Shown here one piece after another: positions 1 through 9,400 of a DNA stretch of 64,000 bases (the stretch's first letter is position 1; the number at the start of each line of letters is the position of its first letter). Where the stretch lies: positions 1,496,501 to 1,560,500 of the forward strand of contig NZ_RCCC01000001.1 in NCBI RefSeq assembly GCF_003663825.1, given 5' to 3'. Below the pieces are notes generated by a model. That model made no database searches and was not told where the DNA came from. It saw only the letters and a program-made list of their open reading frames with translations. This stretch comes from Acidovorax sp. 106. GTDB taxonomy: Bacteria > Pseudomonadota > Gammaproteobacteria > Burkholderiales > Burkholderiaceae_C. Both the position numbers and the translations under genes were made by a program.

Positions 1-1
1 G

Positions 2-706
2 ACACACTTGGTCAACCCGGGTGCAGGGCTGATCCAGTTGCTGGCACCGCCGCTGGTGCAGGCGCGGCCCAGTGCGGGCTATATCCAGGCCTACCCACCG
101 GGCGTGCGCGAGAACGGCGGCCAGTACGCCCACGCGGGCGTGTGGGCGCTGATGGCCGCCGCCACACTGGGCGTGCAAGACCCCCGCAATGCCGAGGCAG
201 CCCAGGTGCCCTACCGGTACTTCACCTACCTGAGCCCCGCCCACCGTGCGCGGCACCCGGTGTGGGGCGCGCAGTACGGGGTGGAGCCCTATGTCATGGC
301 GGCAGACGTCTACAGCCAGCCACCGTACGTGGGGCGCGGCGGCTGGAGCTGGTACACCGGCGCTGCGGGTTGGCTGCACCGGGCGGCGGTGGAGTCCATC
401 CTGGGCCTGCAGATGAGCGCACACGAGCTGTTTGTGGCGCCCTGCATGCCGCACGACTGGCCGGGTGCCGAAATCACCCTGGTGCGCGGCCAGCACACCC
501 TGCGGCTGGTGCTGGTGAGGGTCTCATCGACCATGGCGCTGTACCTGCTGCCGCCCAACGCCCCCGCAGGCGCCCGCCTGCTGCAGGCCGGCGAGCCGCT
601 GCGCTGGGCAGACCTGCCGGGCAGTGCGTGCTTTGTGATCCCTCTGTATGCCCCGGCGATGGCCAACGCGCAGGATGAGTCCCTGGGCTCCGTTACATCC
701 CTCTAA
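2..706 (+). CDS. Cyclic beta-1,2-glucan synthase-like protein, C-terminal part (5' truncated by window edge)
   Basis: Open frame enters from the left edge and stops at 706, so only the last roughly 234 residues are visible. The fragment has the GH94 (phosphorylase-like) signature of cyclic glucan synthases: a conserved run around PPGVRENGGQYAHAG, then VEPYVMAADVY and GRGGWSWYTGAAGW, then a C-terminal beta-rich part. In the family, a glycosyltransferase 84 module, membrane segments and GH94 domains build and size cyclic beta-1,2-glucans for the periplasm. Those upstream modules lie outside the window, so a stand-alone GH94 phosphorylase cannot be excluded. A palindromic repeat begins at its stop codon. 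Confidence 0.8.
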   Translation, partial: THLVNPGAGLIQLLAPPLVQARPSAGYIQAYPPGVRENGGQYAHAGVWALMAAATLGVQDPRNAEAAQVPYRYFTYLSPAHRARHPVWGAQYGVEPYVMAADVYSQPPYVGRGGWSWYTGAAGWLHRAAVESILGLQMSAHELFVAPCMPHDWPGAEITLVRGQHTLRLVLVRVSSTMALYLLPPNAPAGARLLQAGEPLRWADLPGSACFVIPLYAPAMANAQDESLGSVTSL

Positions 707-806
707 TTCCATTTCCACATCATTCCGGACTAGGCGCGAAGCCGCAGACAGTGCTGAAGCACGGCAAGGCGAAGCAACAACGTCAGGGGTGTTTTAGAAA
801 TGGAAT
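706..806. repeat. Hairpin-forming dispersed element, copy 1
   Basis: About 100 bp bounded by a perfect 10-bp inverted repeat (ATTCCATTTC at 706-715, GAAATGGAAT at 797-806). The core (about 730-793) matches the core of the element at 46461-46574, with shared blocks such as GCCGCAG, GGCAAGGCGA and ACGTCAGGGG. A small internal hairpin (GTGCT-GA-AGCAC) sits at 751-762. It starts at the stop codon of the upstream gene, so a transcription-ending or RNA-stabilising role is possible. Confidence 0.6.
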
Positions 807-1207
807 CACCTGGCACCGGACCCCAGCCCGCGCCCCCTCGGGTGGACAAGGCGGGGTCGTTTCCGGCCTAGGAGCCTCTGCAAGGGATGTCCTGCATAAC
901 CCTCGCGAGGCGGTGATAGTGCGGGTCGGGATGGGCCACAAGGCGTCTTTTTGCAGCCAATAGCCGTGCTATTGGCAAGAAAAGCAACGCAGTGGACCGC
1001 CCGAAGCCGTGCATCACAGTCCGCAGGGAGTTATGCAGGACATCCCAAGGTCTTTTCGCGGCAGGCCTACCCTATGTGCGGTACCGTACAGACTGTGCGC
1101 GGCCCGGCATCGCACACTGGACTTTGCGCAATGTGGCGGCAGCCAGGGAGGGGTGCCGCCCCTGTGGCGTACCGCCACGCCATCTCACGACGACGAAGGG
1201 GTCCGCT
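807..1207. other. Intergenic stretch with no recognisable gene
   Basis: About 400 bases between the hairpin element and the Crp/Fnr-like gene. Frames here are open (a GTG at 992 is in frame with the regulator) but their translations look like random GC-rich sequence and match no family I recognise. It presumably holds the promoter of the regulator; I see no convincing -35/-10 pair or operator. Confidence 0.4.
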
Positions 1208-1927
1208 ATTCACACCACCGATTCCCCCCTGAACAACCAGCTGCTGGCCGCGCTGCCCGCAGCCGATATGCAGCGCTGGTTGCCGCTGCTGGAGCCTGTG
1301 GACCTGTCGCTCGGGCTGGTGCTGTACGAATCCGGCGCTCACATGCCCTATGTGTACTTTCCCACCAGTGCCATCGTGTCGCTGCTGTATGTGCTGGAAA
1401 GCGGCGCATCGGCAGAGATTGCCGTGGTGGGCTATGAGGGCGTAGTGGGCGTGTCGATCTTCATGGGCGGCGGCTCCACCCCCAGCCGAGCCGTGGTGCA
1501 AAGCGCCGGGCGGGGCTACCGGCTCAGCGCCCAGGCCATCAAGGCAGAGTTTGAGCGCTCGGGCCCTGTCATGCACCTGATGCTGCGCTACACCCAGGCC
1601 CTCATCACCCAGATGGCGCAAACCGCCGTATGCAACCGCCACCACTCGCTGGACCAGCAACTGTGCCGCTGGCTGCTGCTGAGCCTGGACCGGCTGCAAG
1701 GCAACCAGCTGGTGATGACGCAAGAGCTGATCGCCAACATGCTGGGTGTGCGCCGCGAAGGGGTGACCGAAGCTGCCATGAAGCTACAAAAGGCTGGCCT
1801 CATCAGCTACGCCCGGGGGCATATCAACGTGCGCGACCGCCCCGGTCTGGAAGCACGCACCTGCGAGTGCTACGAGGTGGTGAAAAAAGAGTACGACCGG
1901 CTGCTGCCCAAGGGTGTCGCCAGCTAA
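1208..1927 (+). CDS. Crp/Fnr-family transcriptional regulator (copy 1)
   Basis: Protein of about 239 residues with an N-terminal cupin-like effector domain (VYFPTSAIVSLLYVLESG, GYEGVVGVSIFMGG) and a C-terminal winged helix (VTQ-like ELIANMLGVRREGVTEAA). This matches the Crp-like class whose helix-turn-helix carries GVRREGVTEAA. No N-terminal Fe-S cysteine cluster is visible, so it is not an Fnr-type O2 sensor. The effector is unknown. Start choice is uncertain: homology begins near position 1231, and the only good Shine-Dalgarno (AAGGGG, 1196-1201) lies 6 nt before an ATT at 1208; the frame is open back to a GTG at 992. The next gene is a diverged paralogue, suggesting local duplication. Confidence 0.8.
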   Translation: MHTTDSPLNNQLLAALPAADMQRWLPLLEPVDLSLGLVLYESGAHMPYVYFPTSAIVSLLYVLESGASAEIAVVGYEGVVGVSIFMGGGSTPSRAVVQSAGRGYRLSAQAIKAEFERSGPVMHLMLRYTQALITQMAQTAVCNRHHSLDQQLCRWLLLSLDRLQGNQLVMTQELIANMLGVRREGVTEAAMKLQKAGLISYARGHINVRDRPGLEARTCECYEVVKKEYDRLLPKGVAS

Positions 1928-2119
1928 CTCATTGCCTGCTGCTCTGTGTTCGGTATCAGACAGTCACGCCCCCCACAAGCGCCCACACTGAGCGCAGACC
2001 AGCACGGGGTGCTGCCATGCAACGATGCCATTGCGGCATTGCGAAACGGGCAGTCCACCGCGCAGTCTTCAGGCTGCGGCCCCTTCGGACTGCGCTGATT
2101 CCTTTGTGAAGCGCACTGC

Positions 2120-2821
2120 ATGCACCGCCCTGAAAACAAACTCCTTCGCCAACTGCCGCAGGCAGCACGCCAACAACTGCTGGGCCACTGCGAGATGTGC
2201 GAGCTGCCACTGTCCACCGAGCTGAGTGTGCGCGGGCAGCCGCTGCGCCATGCTTACTTTCCCACCGAGGGCTTTTTGTCGCTGGTGATCGATGTGGACA
2301 GCCACCCCGCGCTGGAGGTCGGCATGCTGGGGGCCGAAAGCATGCTGGGCTCTGAACTGGTGCTGGGGTTGGCCGCCACACCCTGGCGGGCGCTGGTGCA
2401 AGGCGCGGGCGCCGGCTGGCGCATTGAGGCCACTGACCTGCGCGCGCAATGCGATGCCCTGCCCACCCTGCAAAAGCTGCTGCAGGCCTGCCTGCTGGTG
2501 CGGCTGCACCAGCAAACGCTGGCCGCTGCGTGCCAGCGCTACCACCTGATCGCACCGCGCCTGGCCCGCTGGCTGCTGATGAGCCAGGACCGCTCGCGCA
2601 CCGAGACTTTTCACCTCACGCAAGAATTCATGGCCCTGATGCTGGGTGTGCGCCGCGTGGGGGTGACGGAGGCCGCCAGCCTGTTCCAGGACAGCGGGCT
2701 GATCTCGTACCACCGGGGTGAACTGACCGTGCTCAACCGCAAGGCGCTGGAGGCCGAGGCTTGCAGTTGCTATGCGGCAGACAAGGCCATCTATCAGCGC
2801 CTGATGCACATGGGTGCGTAG
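2120..2821 (+). CDS. Crp/Fnr-family transcriptional regulator (copy 2)
   Basis: A 233-residue regulator with the same plan as the gene just upstream: an effector domain (AYFPTEGFLSLVID, GMLGAESMLGSELVLG) and a C-terminal winged helix (FMALMLGVRRVGVTEAA, SGLISYHRG). The HTH is nearly identical to copy 1 while the sensor half has drifted, so the two may bind similar sites under different signals (inference). No Fe-S cysteine motif is present. ATG at 2120 gives a family-typical length; the 190-bp gap to copy 1 allows its own promoter. Confidence 0.85.
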   Translation: MHRPENKLLRQLPQAARQQLLGHCEMCELPLSTELSVRGQPLRHAYFPTEGFLSLVIDVDSHPALEVGMLGAESMLGSELVLGLAATPWRALVQGAGAGWRIEATDLRAQCDALPTLQKLLQACLLVRLHQQTLAAACQRYHLIAPRLARWLLMSQDRSRTETFHLTQEFMALMLGVRRVGVTEAASLFQDSGLISYHRGELTVLNRKALEAEACSCYAADKAIYQRLMHMGA

Positions 2822-2948
2822 GCGCTGGAGGGGATGGCGAACTGAACACGTTGAATGGGAAGGGACGCGATGAGGAAGGGCTTGCAGGAGACACAGGATG
2901 GAAAGGGCCAATGCCTCCCCCTTGCCCCTTGCAGCCTCTTCTTCACAC

Positions 2949-3536
2949 TCAAGGCTTGATGAGCAACTCGTCCTGGATGCTGCCGATGCCCAAGACGCGG
3001 TAGGCCAAGGCCCTCATGGGCGAAACCGTGGGGCTGTACGACCGACCGCCAGCGTCGTCTGCAGCCAACGGGCTGCTGAGTGCGGGGAAGTCGTCGGGGG
3101 TGGCCTGCTCGGCCTCTACCCCTTCATCGTGCCTGCCATAGTCCATCGCGGCGTAGGCGACGCCCGGAACGAAGATGAAACTGCTCACCTTGTGCACGCC
3201 GCGCACGCTTTGGGCCACAAACACGGCCAGGTCGCGCTGGGTGGCATCGTCCACCCGCCCGCTGAGCAAGACCACGCCCTGGCGCGCATCCACGCCAATG
3301 TAGGCGCTGTTTTGCACGGGCGAGAGCAGCAGCGCCGCTTTCACACGCGAGGTAAGCACGCCGTCTTCCAGGTAGGCACCCGCCTGCGGGCTGACGGGCG
3401 CCCAGGCAGTGGCGGTGTCCACACGCTGGCAGCCCTGCAGGGCCAGCAAGGCCAGCACGCCACCGCAAAGGGCGGCTGAACCGACCTGCCCGCGCGAGCG
3501 GCGAAGGCGTTGGACATGGGGTATTTGGCGGCGCAT
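2949..3536 (-). CDS. BON-domain outer-membrane lipoprotein
   Basis: About 195 residues. The N-terminus is a lipoprotein signal peptide with lipobox LALQGC. The middle carries one BON domain (SRVKAALLLSPVQNSAYIGVDARQ...VVLLSGRVDD...AVFVAQSVRGVHKVSS), the fold of OsmY and of secretin- or lipid-associated proteins. The tail is low complexity. The ATG at 3536 puts the signal peptide at the N-terminus and is preceded by GAGG; the frame extends upstream to 3686 but that extension does not look like protein. A role in envelope stability is the usual guess; nothing here is more specific. Confidence 0.8.
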   Translation of the reverse strand: MRRQIPHVQRLRRSRGQVGSAALCGGVLALLALQGCQRVDTATAWAPVSPQAGAYLEDGVLTSRVKAALLLSPVQNSAYIGVDARQGVVLLSGRVDDATQRDLAVFVAQSVRGVHKVSSFIFVPGVAYAAMDYGRHDEGVEAEQATPDDFPALSSPLAADDAGGRSYSPTVSPMRALAYRVLGIGSIQDELLIKP

Positions 3537-3684
3537 GGAAATGACCCTCAGAAGGTGAAAGCCACCGAGCAGCAGCCTCTGCAGCCACTGTCTCACGCGG
3601 GGGCACCGCCGTCTGTTCGCAGGCGCACCATAGGTGCGTGCTACGCCAGTGGAGCACCGGCATCGCCACAGGGAAGTTACAAAC

Positions 3685-3745
3685 AAATTGCTATATTTTT
3701 AATAGCCTTCAGCGCTTCATTAACAAGCGCTAGAGGGCTATTTCA
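3685..3745. repeat. Comamonadaceae-type extragenic repeat
   Basis: AT-rich unit containing AAATTGCTAT, AATAGCC, AGCGCTTC and AAGCGCTAGAGGG. The two AGCGCT blocks form a hairpin. Other copies lie near 16.3, 22.1, 26.8, 32.4, 36.6, 40.8, 47.8 and 56.9 kb. It sits at the 3' end of the flavoprotein gene. Confidence 0.8.
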
Positions 3746-3748
3746 TCG

Positions 3749-5446
3749 CTAACCCCACAGCCCCGCCGCGTGCCCCCGCGTAAAAGCCTCTTCAAACACC
3801 GAGTAGCCCGACCAGTCGCTGTGCGCAAAGGCCAGCCGCGCGGTGGCTGGGGTGGGGATGGGGCGCTGGCGCTCTCCATTCAATAGCAGTTTGCGCTTGC
3901 TCTGTGCGCCCTGCAACCCGATTTGGCTTAAAAACTGCTGCCCGCCCGGCACAGGGATGGACATGGCGTGTCCGTAGCGGGTGACCTGCACGCGGGTGGC
4001 GCGCTGCAGCAGGTCGGGGTGCGGCCCGGCCAGCGATGACAGGGCCGCCCTGCCCCAGTGTTCGGCGCTGTGGGTGGCCAGTTGCTGGCGCGCATCGGGC
4101 ACATCGCCCAGGGCCTGGTAGTAGGTGAGCACGGTGGCGCCGGGGCGGGGGTCGAGCTTTTGGTGTGTGGCATCCACATAGCCCAGGCCACCGGGGTTGG
4201 TGTCGCCGTAGATGACGTTGTCCCACGCCGGGGCGGCGCCTGGGCGGTCGGTCAGTGCCGTGCCCAGGTGGATGTTGGCCACCAGCCAGGGCGCCCACTG
4301 CAGGCGCTGGGCCGCTTGGGCCAAGAACGCTGGCGGGTTTTGCACCACGCGGGCGGCCACAAACACGGGCAGCGCCACAACGCAGCGCGGCGCCTGCCAG
4401 CGCTCCACGTTGCCGGTTTGGTGGTTGTAGGCGTCCACCTCCACGCCGCGCCGGGTTTCGGCAATGCGCAGCACGCTGGTGGCGGTGCGCAACTGGCCCG
4501 CGGCCTTCAGCGGTGCCATGAGCTGCTGGGTGAGCCAGCCGTTGCCCTCGGGCCAGGTGAGCACGCCTTCGCGGTCTTCGGCCACGGCCTCGCCGGGCGC
4601 GTGAAAGCCGTGGCGGCTGGCAAAGTAGTGCAGCCCGGCCCAGGCCGATACGCGGGCGATGCCTGCACCGTAGTCGTCGCGGCAGCAGTAGTCCAGGTAC
4701 CAGCGCAGGTGCGCGTCGTCCAGGCCCTGCTGCTGCAACCATGCTTCAAACGTTATAGCATCCAGCGCTTGATGGGCGGGCGCCAGGCCGGTTTTTGGGT
4801 TCAATGCTGCAAACAGCGGCATGGTGAAGCGGGCGGCGCGGCTGGCGGCGTCTACCGCCTGGGCAAAGCGGCGGTATTGGGCCAGGGTGGATTCGCCCAC
4901 GCCTTGCACGGGCAGCAGGCCTTCTTGCCACTCGTGCTCAAAGTACAGGCGCTCTTGCGGGCTGTGGCACAGGTGGCGGCCACCCTCGCCGCCGTATTCC
5001 CAGCGCCCGGCCACGCGCTGGCGCAGGCCCAGTTCTTCGAGCAGGTCTTGCACCTCGGGCGCGTGGTCGCCGGGCACGGGCAGGTAGTGCGCGCCCAGGG
5101 GGCAGGCCACACCGTTCACGGCACCGGCCCGGCTGTTGCCGCCTGCGGTGTCTTCCAACTCCAGCAGGGCAAAGTCGTGCACCCCGGCCAGGCGCAGGCT
5201 GCGCGCGGCGGCCAGCCCCGCCACACCGCCCCCGGCGATGATGACCTGGGCACGGCGCACCACGGCAGGCTCTGGCAAGGTGCCCTGGGCCAACAGGTCG
5301 CGCAGTGTGTGGCCGCGCTCCATGTCGATGCCTGCAAAGGCGTATTCGAGCGCAGGCGGCGGGCTCTGGCAGCCGCTGAGCAGCGAGGCCGCAGACAGAC
5401 TGGCCACCGAGGCGGCGGCCCCGGTCACAAAGTGGCGTCTTTGCAT
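3749..5446 (-). CDS. Tat-exported FAD-dependent amine oxidase-like flavoprotein
   Basis: About 565 residues. The N-terminus has a twin-arginine motif (RRHFVTG), a hydrophobic stretch, then a lipobox-like LLSGCQS, so the protein is probably a Tat-exported, perhaps lipid-anchored enzyme. An FAD-binding Rossmann motif follows (VIIAGGGVAGLAAARSL, then LELEDTAGGNS, about residues 65-110). The C-terminal WSGYSVFEEAFTRGHAAG resembles the conserved FAD-contact region of flavin amine oxidases. The substrate cannot be inferred. ATG 5446 is 2 nt after the upstream stop; the upstream GTG at 5461 would overlap it. It is the last gene of the kinase / HD-GYP operon, an unusual partner. Confidence 0.85.
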   Translation of the reverse strand: MQRRHFVTGAAASVASLSAASLLSGCQSPPPALEYAFAGIDMERGHTLRDLLAQGTLPEPAVVRRAQVIIAGGGVAGLAAARSLRLAGVHDFALLELEDTAGGNSRAGAVNGVACPLGAHYLPVPGDHAPEVQDLLEELGLRQRVAGRWEYGGEGGRHLCHSPQERLYFEHEWQEGLLPVQGVGESTLAQYRRFAQAVDAASRAARFTMPLFAALNPKTGLAPAHQALDAITFEAWLQQQGLDDAHLRWYLDYCCRDDYGAGIARVSAWAGLHYFASRHGFHAPGEAVAEDREGVLTWPEGNGWLTQQLMAPLKAAGQLRTATSVLRIAETRRGVEVDAYNHQTGNVERWQAPRCVVALPVFVAARVVQNPPAFLAQAAQRLQWAPWLVANIHLGTALTDRPGAAPAWDNVIYGDTNPGGLGYVDATHQKLDPRPGATVLTYYQALGDVPDARQQLATHSAEHWGRAALSSLAGPHPDLLQRATRVQVTRYGHAMSIPVPGGQQFLSQIGLQGAQSKRKLLLNGERQRPIPTPATARLAFAHSDWSGYSVFEEAFTRGHAAGLWG

Positions 5447-5448
5447 GG

Positions 5449-6441
5449 TCAGTCGGCCCACCGGGCGCGGATGTCTAGCAACTGGGGCAACAGCGGGATG
5501 AACAGCGCCACCAGGGCCGGGTCAAAGTGCTTGCCCGCCTGGGCGGTGATGTGGTCCATGGCCTCTTGCACGGGCCAGGGCGCTTTGTAGGGGCGGCGGG
5601 TGGTGAGGGCGTCGAACACGTCGGCCACGGCCACGATGCGGGCGGACAGCGGGATCGCCTCGCCCGCCAGCCCACCGGGGTAGCCGCTGCCGTCCCACTT
5701 CTCATGGTGGGCCAGGGCGATCTCGCGGGCCAGGTGCAGCACGCCCGAGGGGTGGTGGCCAATGATCTCGGCGCCGATCTCGGGGTGACGGCGCATGGTG
5801 TCCCACTCGCTAGCGTCCAGCGGGCCGGGCTTGCGCAGCACGGCGTCGGGGATGCCGATCTTGCCCACATCGTGCATGGGCGCCGCATTGAGCAGGTCTT
5901 CGGCCCAGGCGGGGCTGCAGCCCGCCGCCAGCGCCAGCAACTGGGCAAAGTGGCTCATGCGGATGACGTGCAGGCCGGTCTCGTTGTCCTTGTACTCGGC
6001 CGCGCGGCCCAGGCGTTGCACGATCTGCAGGCGGGTCTGGCGCAGCTCGTCCATGCGCACCAGCGACAAGTGTGTGCGCACCCGTGCGCGCACCACGGGC
6101 GGGCTGACGGGCTTGGTGATGTAGTCCACCGCGCCTGCATCAAAACCGGCCGTTTCGTCCTGGCTGTCGCTGAGCGCGGTGATGAAGATCACGGGAATGT
6201 GGGCAGTGGCAGCGTCGGCCTTGAGGGCGCGGCACACGGCGTAGCCGTCCATGTTCGGCATCATGATGTCCAGCAGCACCAGGCCGGGCTGCTGCTCGCG
6301 CGCCACCTGCAGTGCGCGCTCGCCTTCGGTGGCAAACAGCAGGCGATAGTCGGCTTGCAAAACGTGGCGCAGTACCTGCAGGTTGGTGGGCTCATCGTCC
6401 ACCAGCAGCAGGCGGGGGCGCTGGTCTGGGGCCTGTTTCAT
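5449..6441 (-). CDS. Response regulator with HD-GYP domain (c-di-GMP phosphodiesterase, RpfG type)
   Basis: 330 residues: an N-terminal receiver domain (LLLVDDEPTN, phosphoacceptor Asp58 in LVLLDIMMPNMDG, Lys in YITKP) followed by an HD-GYP domain. The metal-binding and signature residues are present: MHDVGKIGIPD (about residue 191) and HHEKWDGSGYP (about 243). The family degrades cyclic di-GMP to GMP or pGpG when switched by phosphorylation. Its ATG overlaps the stop of the hybrid kinase gene (ATGA, 4 nt), which indicates translational coupling and makes that kinase its likely phosphodonor. Confidence 0.95.
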   Translation of the reverse strand: MKQAPDQRPRLLLVDDEPTNLQVLRHVLQADYRLLFATEGERALQVAREQQPGLVLLDIMMPNMDGYAVCRALKADAATAHIPVIFITALSDSQDETAGFDAGAVDYITKPVSPPVVRARVRTHLSLVRMDELRQTRLQIVQRLGRAAEYKDNETGLHVIRMSHFAQLLALAAGCSPAWAEDLLNAAPMHDVGKIGIPDAVLRKPGPLDASEWDTMRRHPEIGAEIIGHHPSGVLHLAREIALAHHEKWDGSGYPGGLAGEAIPLSARIVAVADVFDALTTRRPYKAPWPVQEAMDHITAQAGKHFDPALVALFIPLLPQLLDIRARWAD

Positions 6442-9400
6442 GCGGGGGTCTCCGTGGGCTCGTCGATCCAGTGGGTGCGCAGCTGCTGCAGCTGCACCAG
6501 CGCCTGGTCGAAGTCAAAAGTATCGATTGCTTCCTGCAGTCGCTCCATGGCGTCACCGGGCAGCAGCTGCGCCAGCAAGTCCAAAGGCGGCTGGGCCAGC
6601 TCAGAGCGTGCCAGCCCCTGTGCCAGGGCCTGCGCCGCCGCCAGGGCCTGTGCGCGCTGCGCAGGCGCCAGCGGTGCGTGCTGGCCCACGCCGGGGGCAG
6701 GTGCTGCGGCTGCGTCGGCCTCGCTGGCCAGGGCCTGCTGCACGGCCAGCAGGGCGGCGGGCAGTGCGGCCACCAACGGGACCAAGGCGGTGCGGTCCAT
6801 CGCACGCGCGGCTTCTTCGATGCGCCGGGCCAGGGTTTGCAGGGGCATCAGCGCCAGGTTGGCCGCCGCCCCGCGCAGGCGGTGGGCCAGGGCGCGCGCG
6901 CTGTCCAGGTCGCGTTGGGCCACCAGGGTCTGCAGTGTTGCGGGGGTGGCCTCGTGCTCGCCCACCAGGCGCGCAATGGCATCGCGCAGCAGCGCGCGCT
7001 GGCCCCACAGCTGGGTGCCGCGCTCCCAGTCGATCACGCCCTGCGCCTGAGGGGCTGGCACCACCGCTGGGCTGCTGAGCGCAGCCGCTGCAGTGAGTGC
7101 GCCCCAGTCCGAGGCCGCATCGGGCTGCAGGTTGAGCACCCGTGCGATCTCGCGGAACAGCCGTGCAGGCTCCAGGGGCTTGCTAGCAAAGCCGTCCATG
7201 CCCGCAGCGCGGGCGTTACGGCGGTCTTGCTCCAGCACGCTGGCCGACAAGGCAATCACCGGCACGGGCTTGCGGCGCTGCGCCTGTTCAAACGCGCGGA
7301 TGCGGCGCGTGGCCTCCAGGCCGTCCATGCCGGGCATTTGCAGGTCCATCAGCACCACATCAAAGCGCCCCTGTGCGTACGCCTGCACGGCCTCCTCGCC
7401 GTCGCGCGCGACGGTGACCTGGTGGCGGCCACGGTCCAGCTGGATTTGCAGCAGCTCGATGTTGGCGGGCACATCGTCCACGGCCAGCACGCGCAGCGGG
7501 GGCAGTTGTGCTGCGTGGCTGGGGGTGGCCACGGCCTCGGTGGCCTGGCCGATGGGCAGGGGTAGGCGCACGGTGAACGTGGTGCCCACCCCCAGGGTAC
7601 TGCGCACGCCGATGGTGCCGCCCATCAACTCGACGAGTTGGCGGGAAATGGTGGTGCCCAGGCCTGTGCCACCAAACTGGCGGGTGGTGGACGCATCGGC
7701 CTGCGCAAAGGGGTCGAAGATGCGGTCCAGGTGCTGGGCTGCGATGCCAATGCCGGTGTCCTCCACCTCCATCACCAGCGAGCCGTCCTGGTAGTCCAGC
7801 CGCAGCAACACATGCCCTTGCTGGGTGAACTTGAGCGCGTTGCCCAGCAGGTTCAGCAGCACCTGCTGCAGCCGCAGCGCATCGCCGCGCAGGTAGGTAG
7901 GCACCTGCTCGGTGGCCAGGCATTGCAGCTCCAGCAGCTTCTTGGCGGCGTGGATGCGCAGCGAAGCCAGGATCTGCTCACACACTTCCAGCAGCGAGAA
8001 GTCGGCAATCTCCAGCTCTACCGCGCCTTTTTCGAGCTTCGCGGTGTCCAAAATATCGTTGAGCAGGCGCAGCATGGAACGCGCCGAATGCTGCACCGTG
8101 CCCAGGTGGCGGCGCTGCTGGGGTTCCATGGGGGTGTCGAGCAGCGCTTCGGTGAAGCCGATGATGGCGTTCATGGGCGTGCGGATTTCGTGGCTCATGT
8201 TGGCCAGGAAGGTACTGCGCGCGGCAGCGGCCTGCTCGGCGCGGTCCTTGGCGGCGCGCAGCTCTTGCTCCATGGCGCGGCGCTCGCTCAGGTCGGTGGC
8301 AAATTTCACCACCTTGAAGGGCTGGCCCTGCGCATCAAAGATGGGGTTATAGGTGGCCTGGATCCAGATGCGCTGACCGTCTTTGCCCAGGCGCAGGTAC
8401 TCGCCGCCGTCCAGTTTGCCATCGCGCAGTTGCTGCCAGAACTCGTCGTAGGCGGCGCTTTGCGCATAAGCGCTCTCGCAGAACATGCGGTGGTGCAGGC
8501 CGACGATTTCATCCAACCGGTAGCCCATGAGTTCGCGAAAATTGGCATTGGCCGTGAGCACGTTGCCCTGCAGGTCAAACTCGGCCACCGCCAGGGCGCG
8601 GTCAATGGCGCGCACGGTGCTTTCAAACTCGGCGTTGCGCTCTTTGAAGACCGTCATGTCCATGATGACGCCGTCGATCCACTGCACCTGGCCATCGTCG
8701 CCCACCACGGGGCGTCCGCTTTCAGACACCGAGCGCACGCGGCCCTGGCGGTCCAGCAGGCGGAATTCAACGTGGTAAGGCCGACACTGAGCGACGGCGG
8801 ACGACACCTCTTCCCACAGGCGGGGCACTTCTTCGGGCAAGGTGAGCTGCGTAAAGTTGACGCGGCCCTCCAAAAAATCCTGCGGTTGCCAGCCCGTCAG
8901 GGCCGTCACGGCATCGCTGACGAACAGCATGGTCCAGTCCGCGTCGTAACTGCAGCGAAACGTCACCCCGGGGATGTTGCCCATCAAGGAGCGCAGGCGC
9001 TGTTCGCTGCGTTGCAGCTCTTGCTCCATGGCGCGGCGCTGGCTCAGATCGCCGATGAAGCCCACAAACACCGGATCACCATCGAGCCGAACGCGCCCCA
9101 CCGACAGGCGAATGGGCACGGTGCTGCCATCGCGCCGCAGGGCCTGCACCTCGCGGCTGCTGGAGCCCACAATGCTGCCGCCCTGGCCGCTGAGATAGCG
9201 CTGCAGGTACCCATCGTGGCGCGAGCGGTCGGGCTCGGGCATGAGCATGGACACGTTCTGACCCACCACTTCGCTGGCGTGCCAGCCCAGAATGCGCTCG
9301 GCCGCCGCGTTGAACGACTGCACCAGCCCCCGGGCGTCGATCATCACGATGCCATCTGCTGCCGTGTCGGCAATGGCCCGCAGGCGCGATTCGCTCTGGC

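Noticed and set aside
751..963. Small frame after the glucan synthase gene
   Set aside because: It begins inside the hairpin element and has no ribosome site or similarity; it is most likely non-coding.
4735..4765. TATAGCATCCAGCGCTTGAT inside the flavoprotein gene, resembling one arm of the dispersed repeat
   Set aside because: The match is short and lacks the second AGCGCT arm; the encoded LDAITFEAW fits the expected protein sequence, so chance similarity is likely.
4058..5590. 510-residue plus-strand frame over the flavoprotein gene
   Set aside because: Antisense shadow; the minus strand carries the FAD motif and Tat signal.
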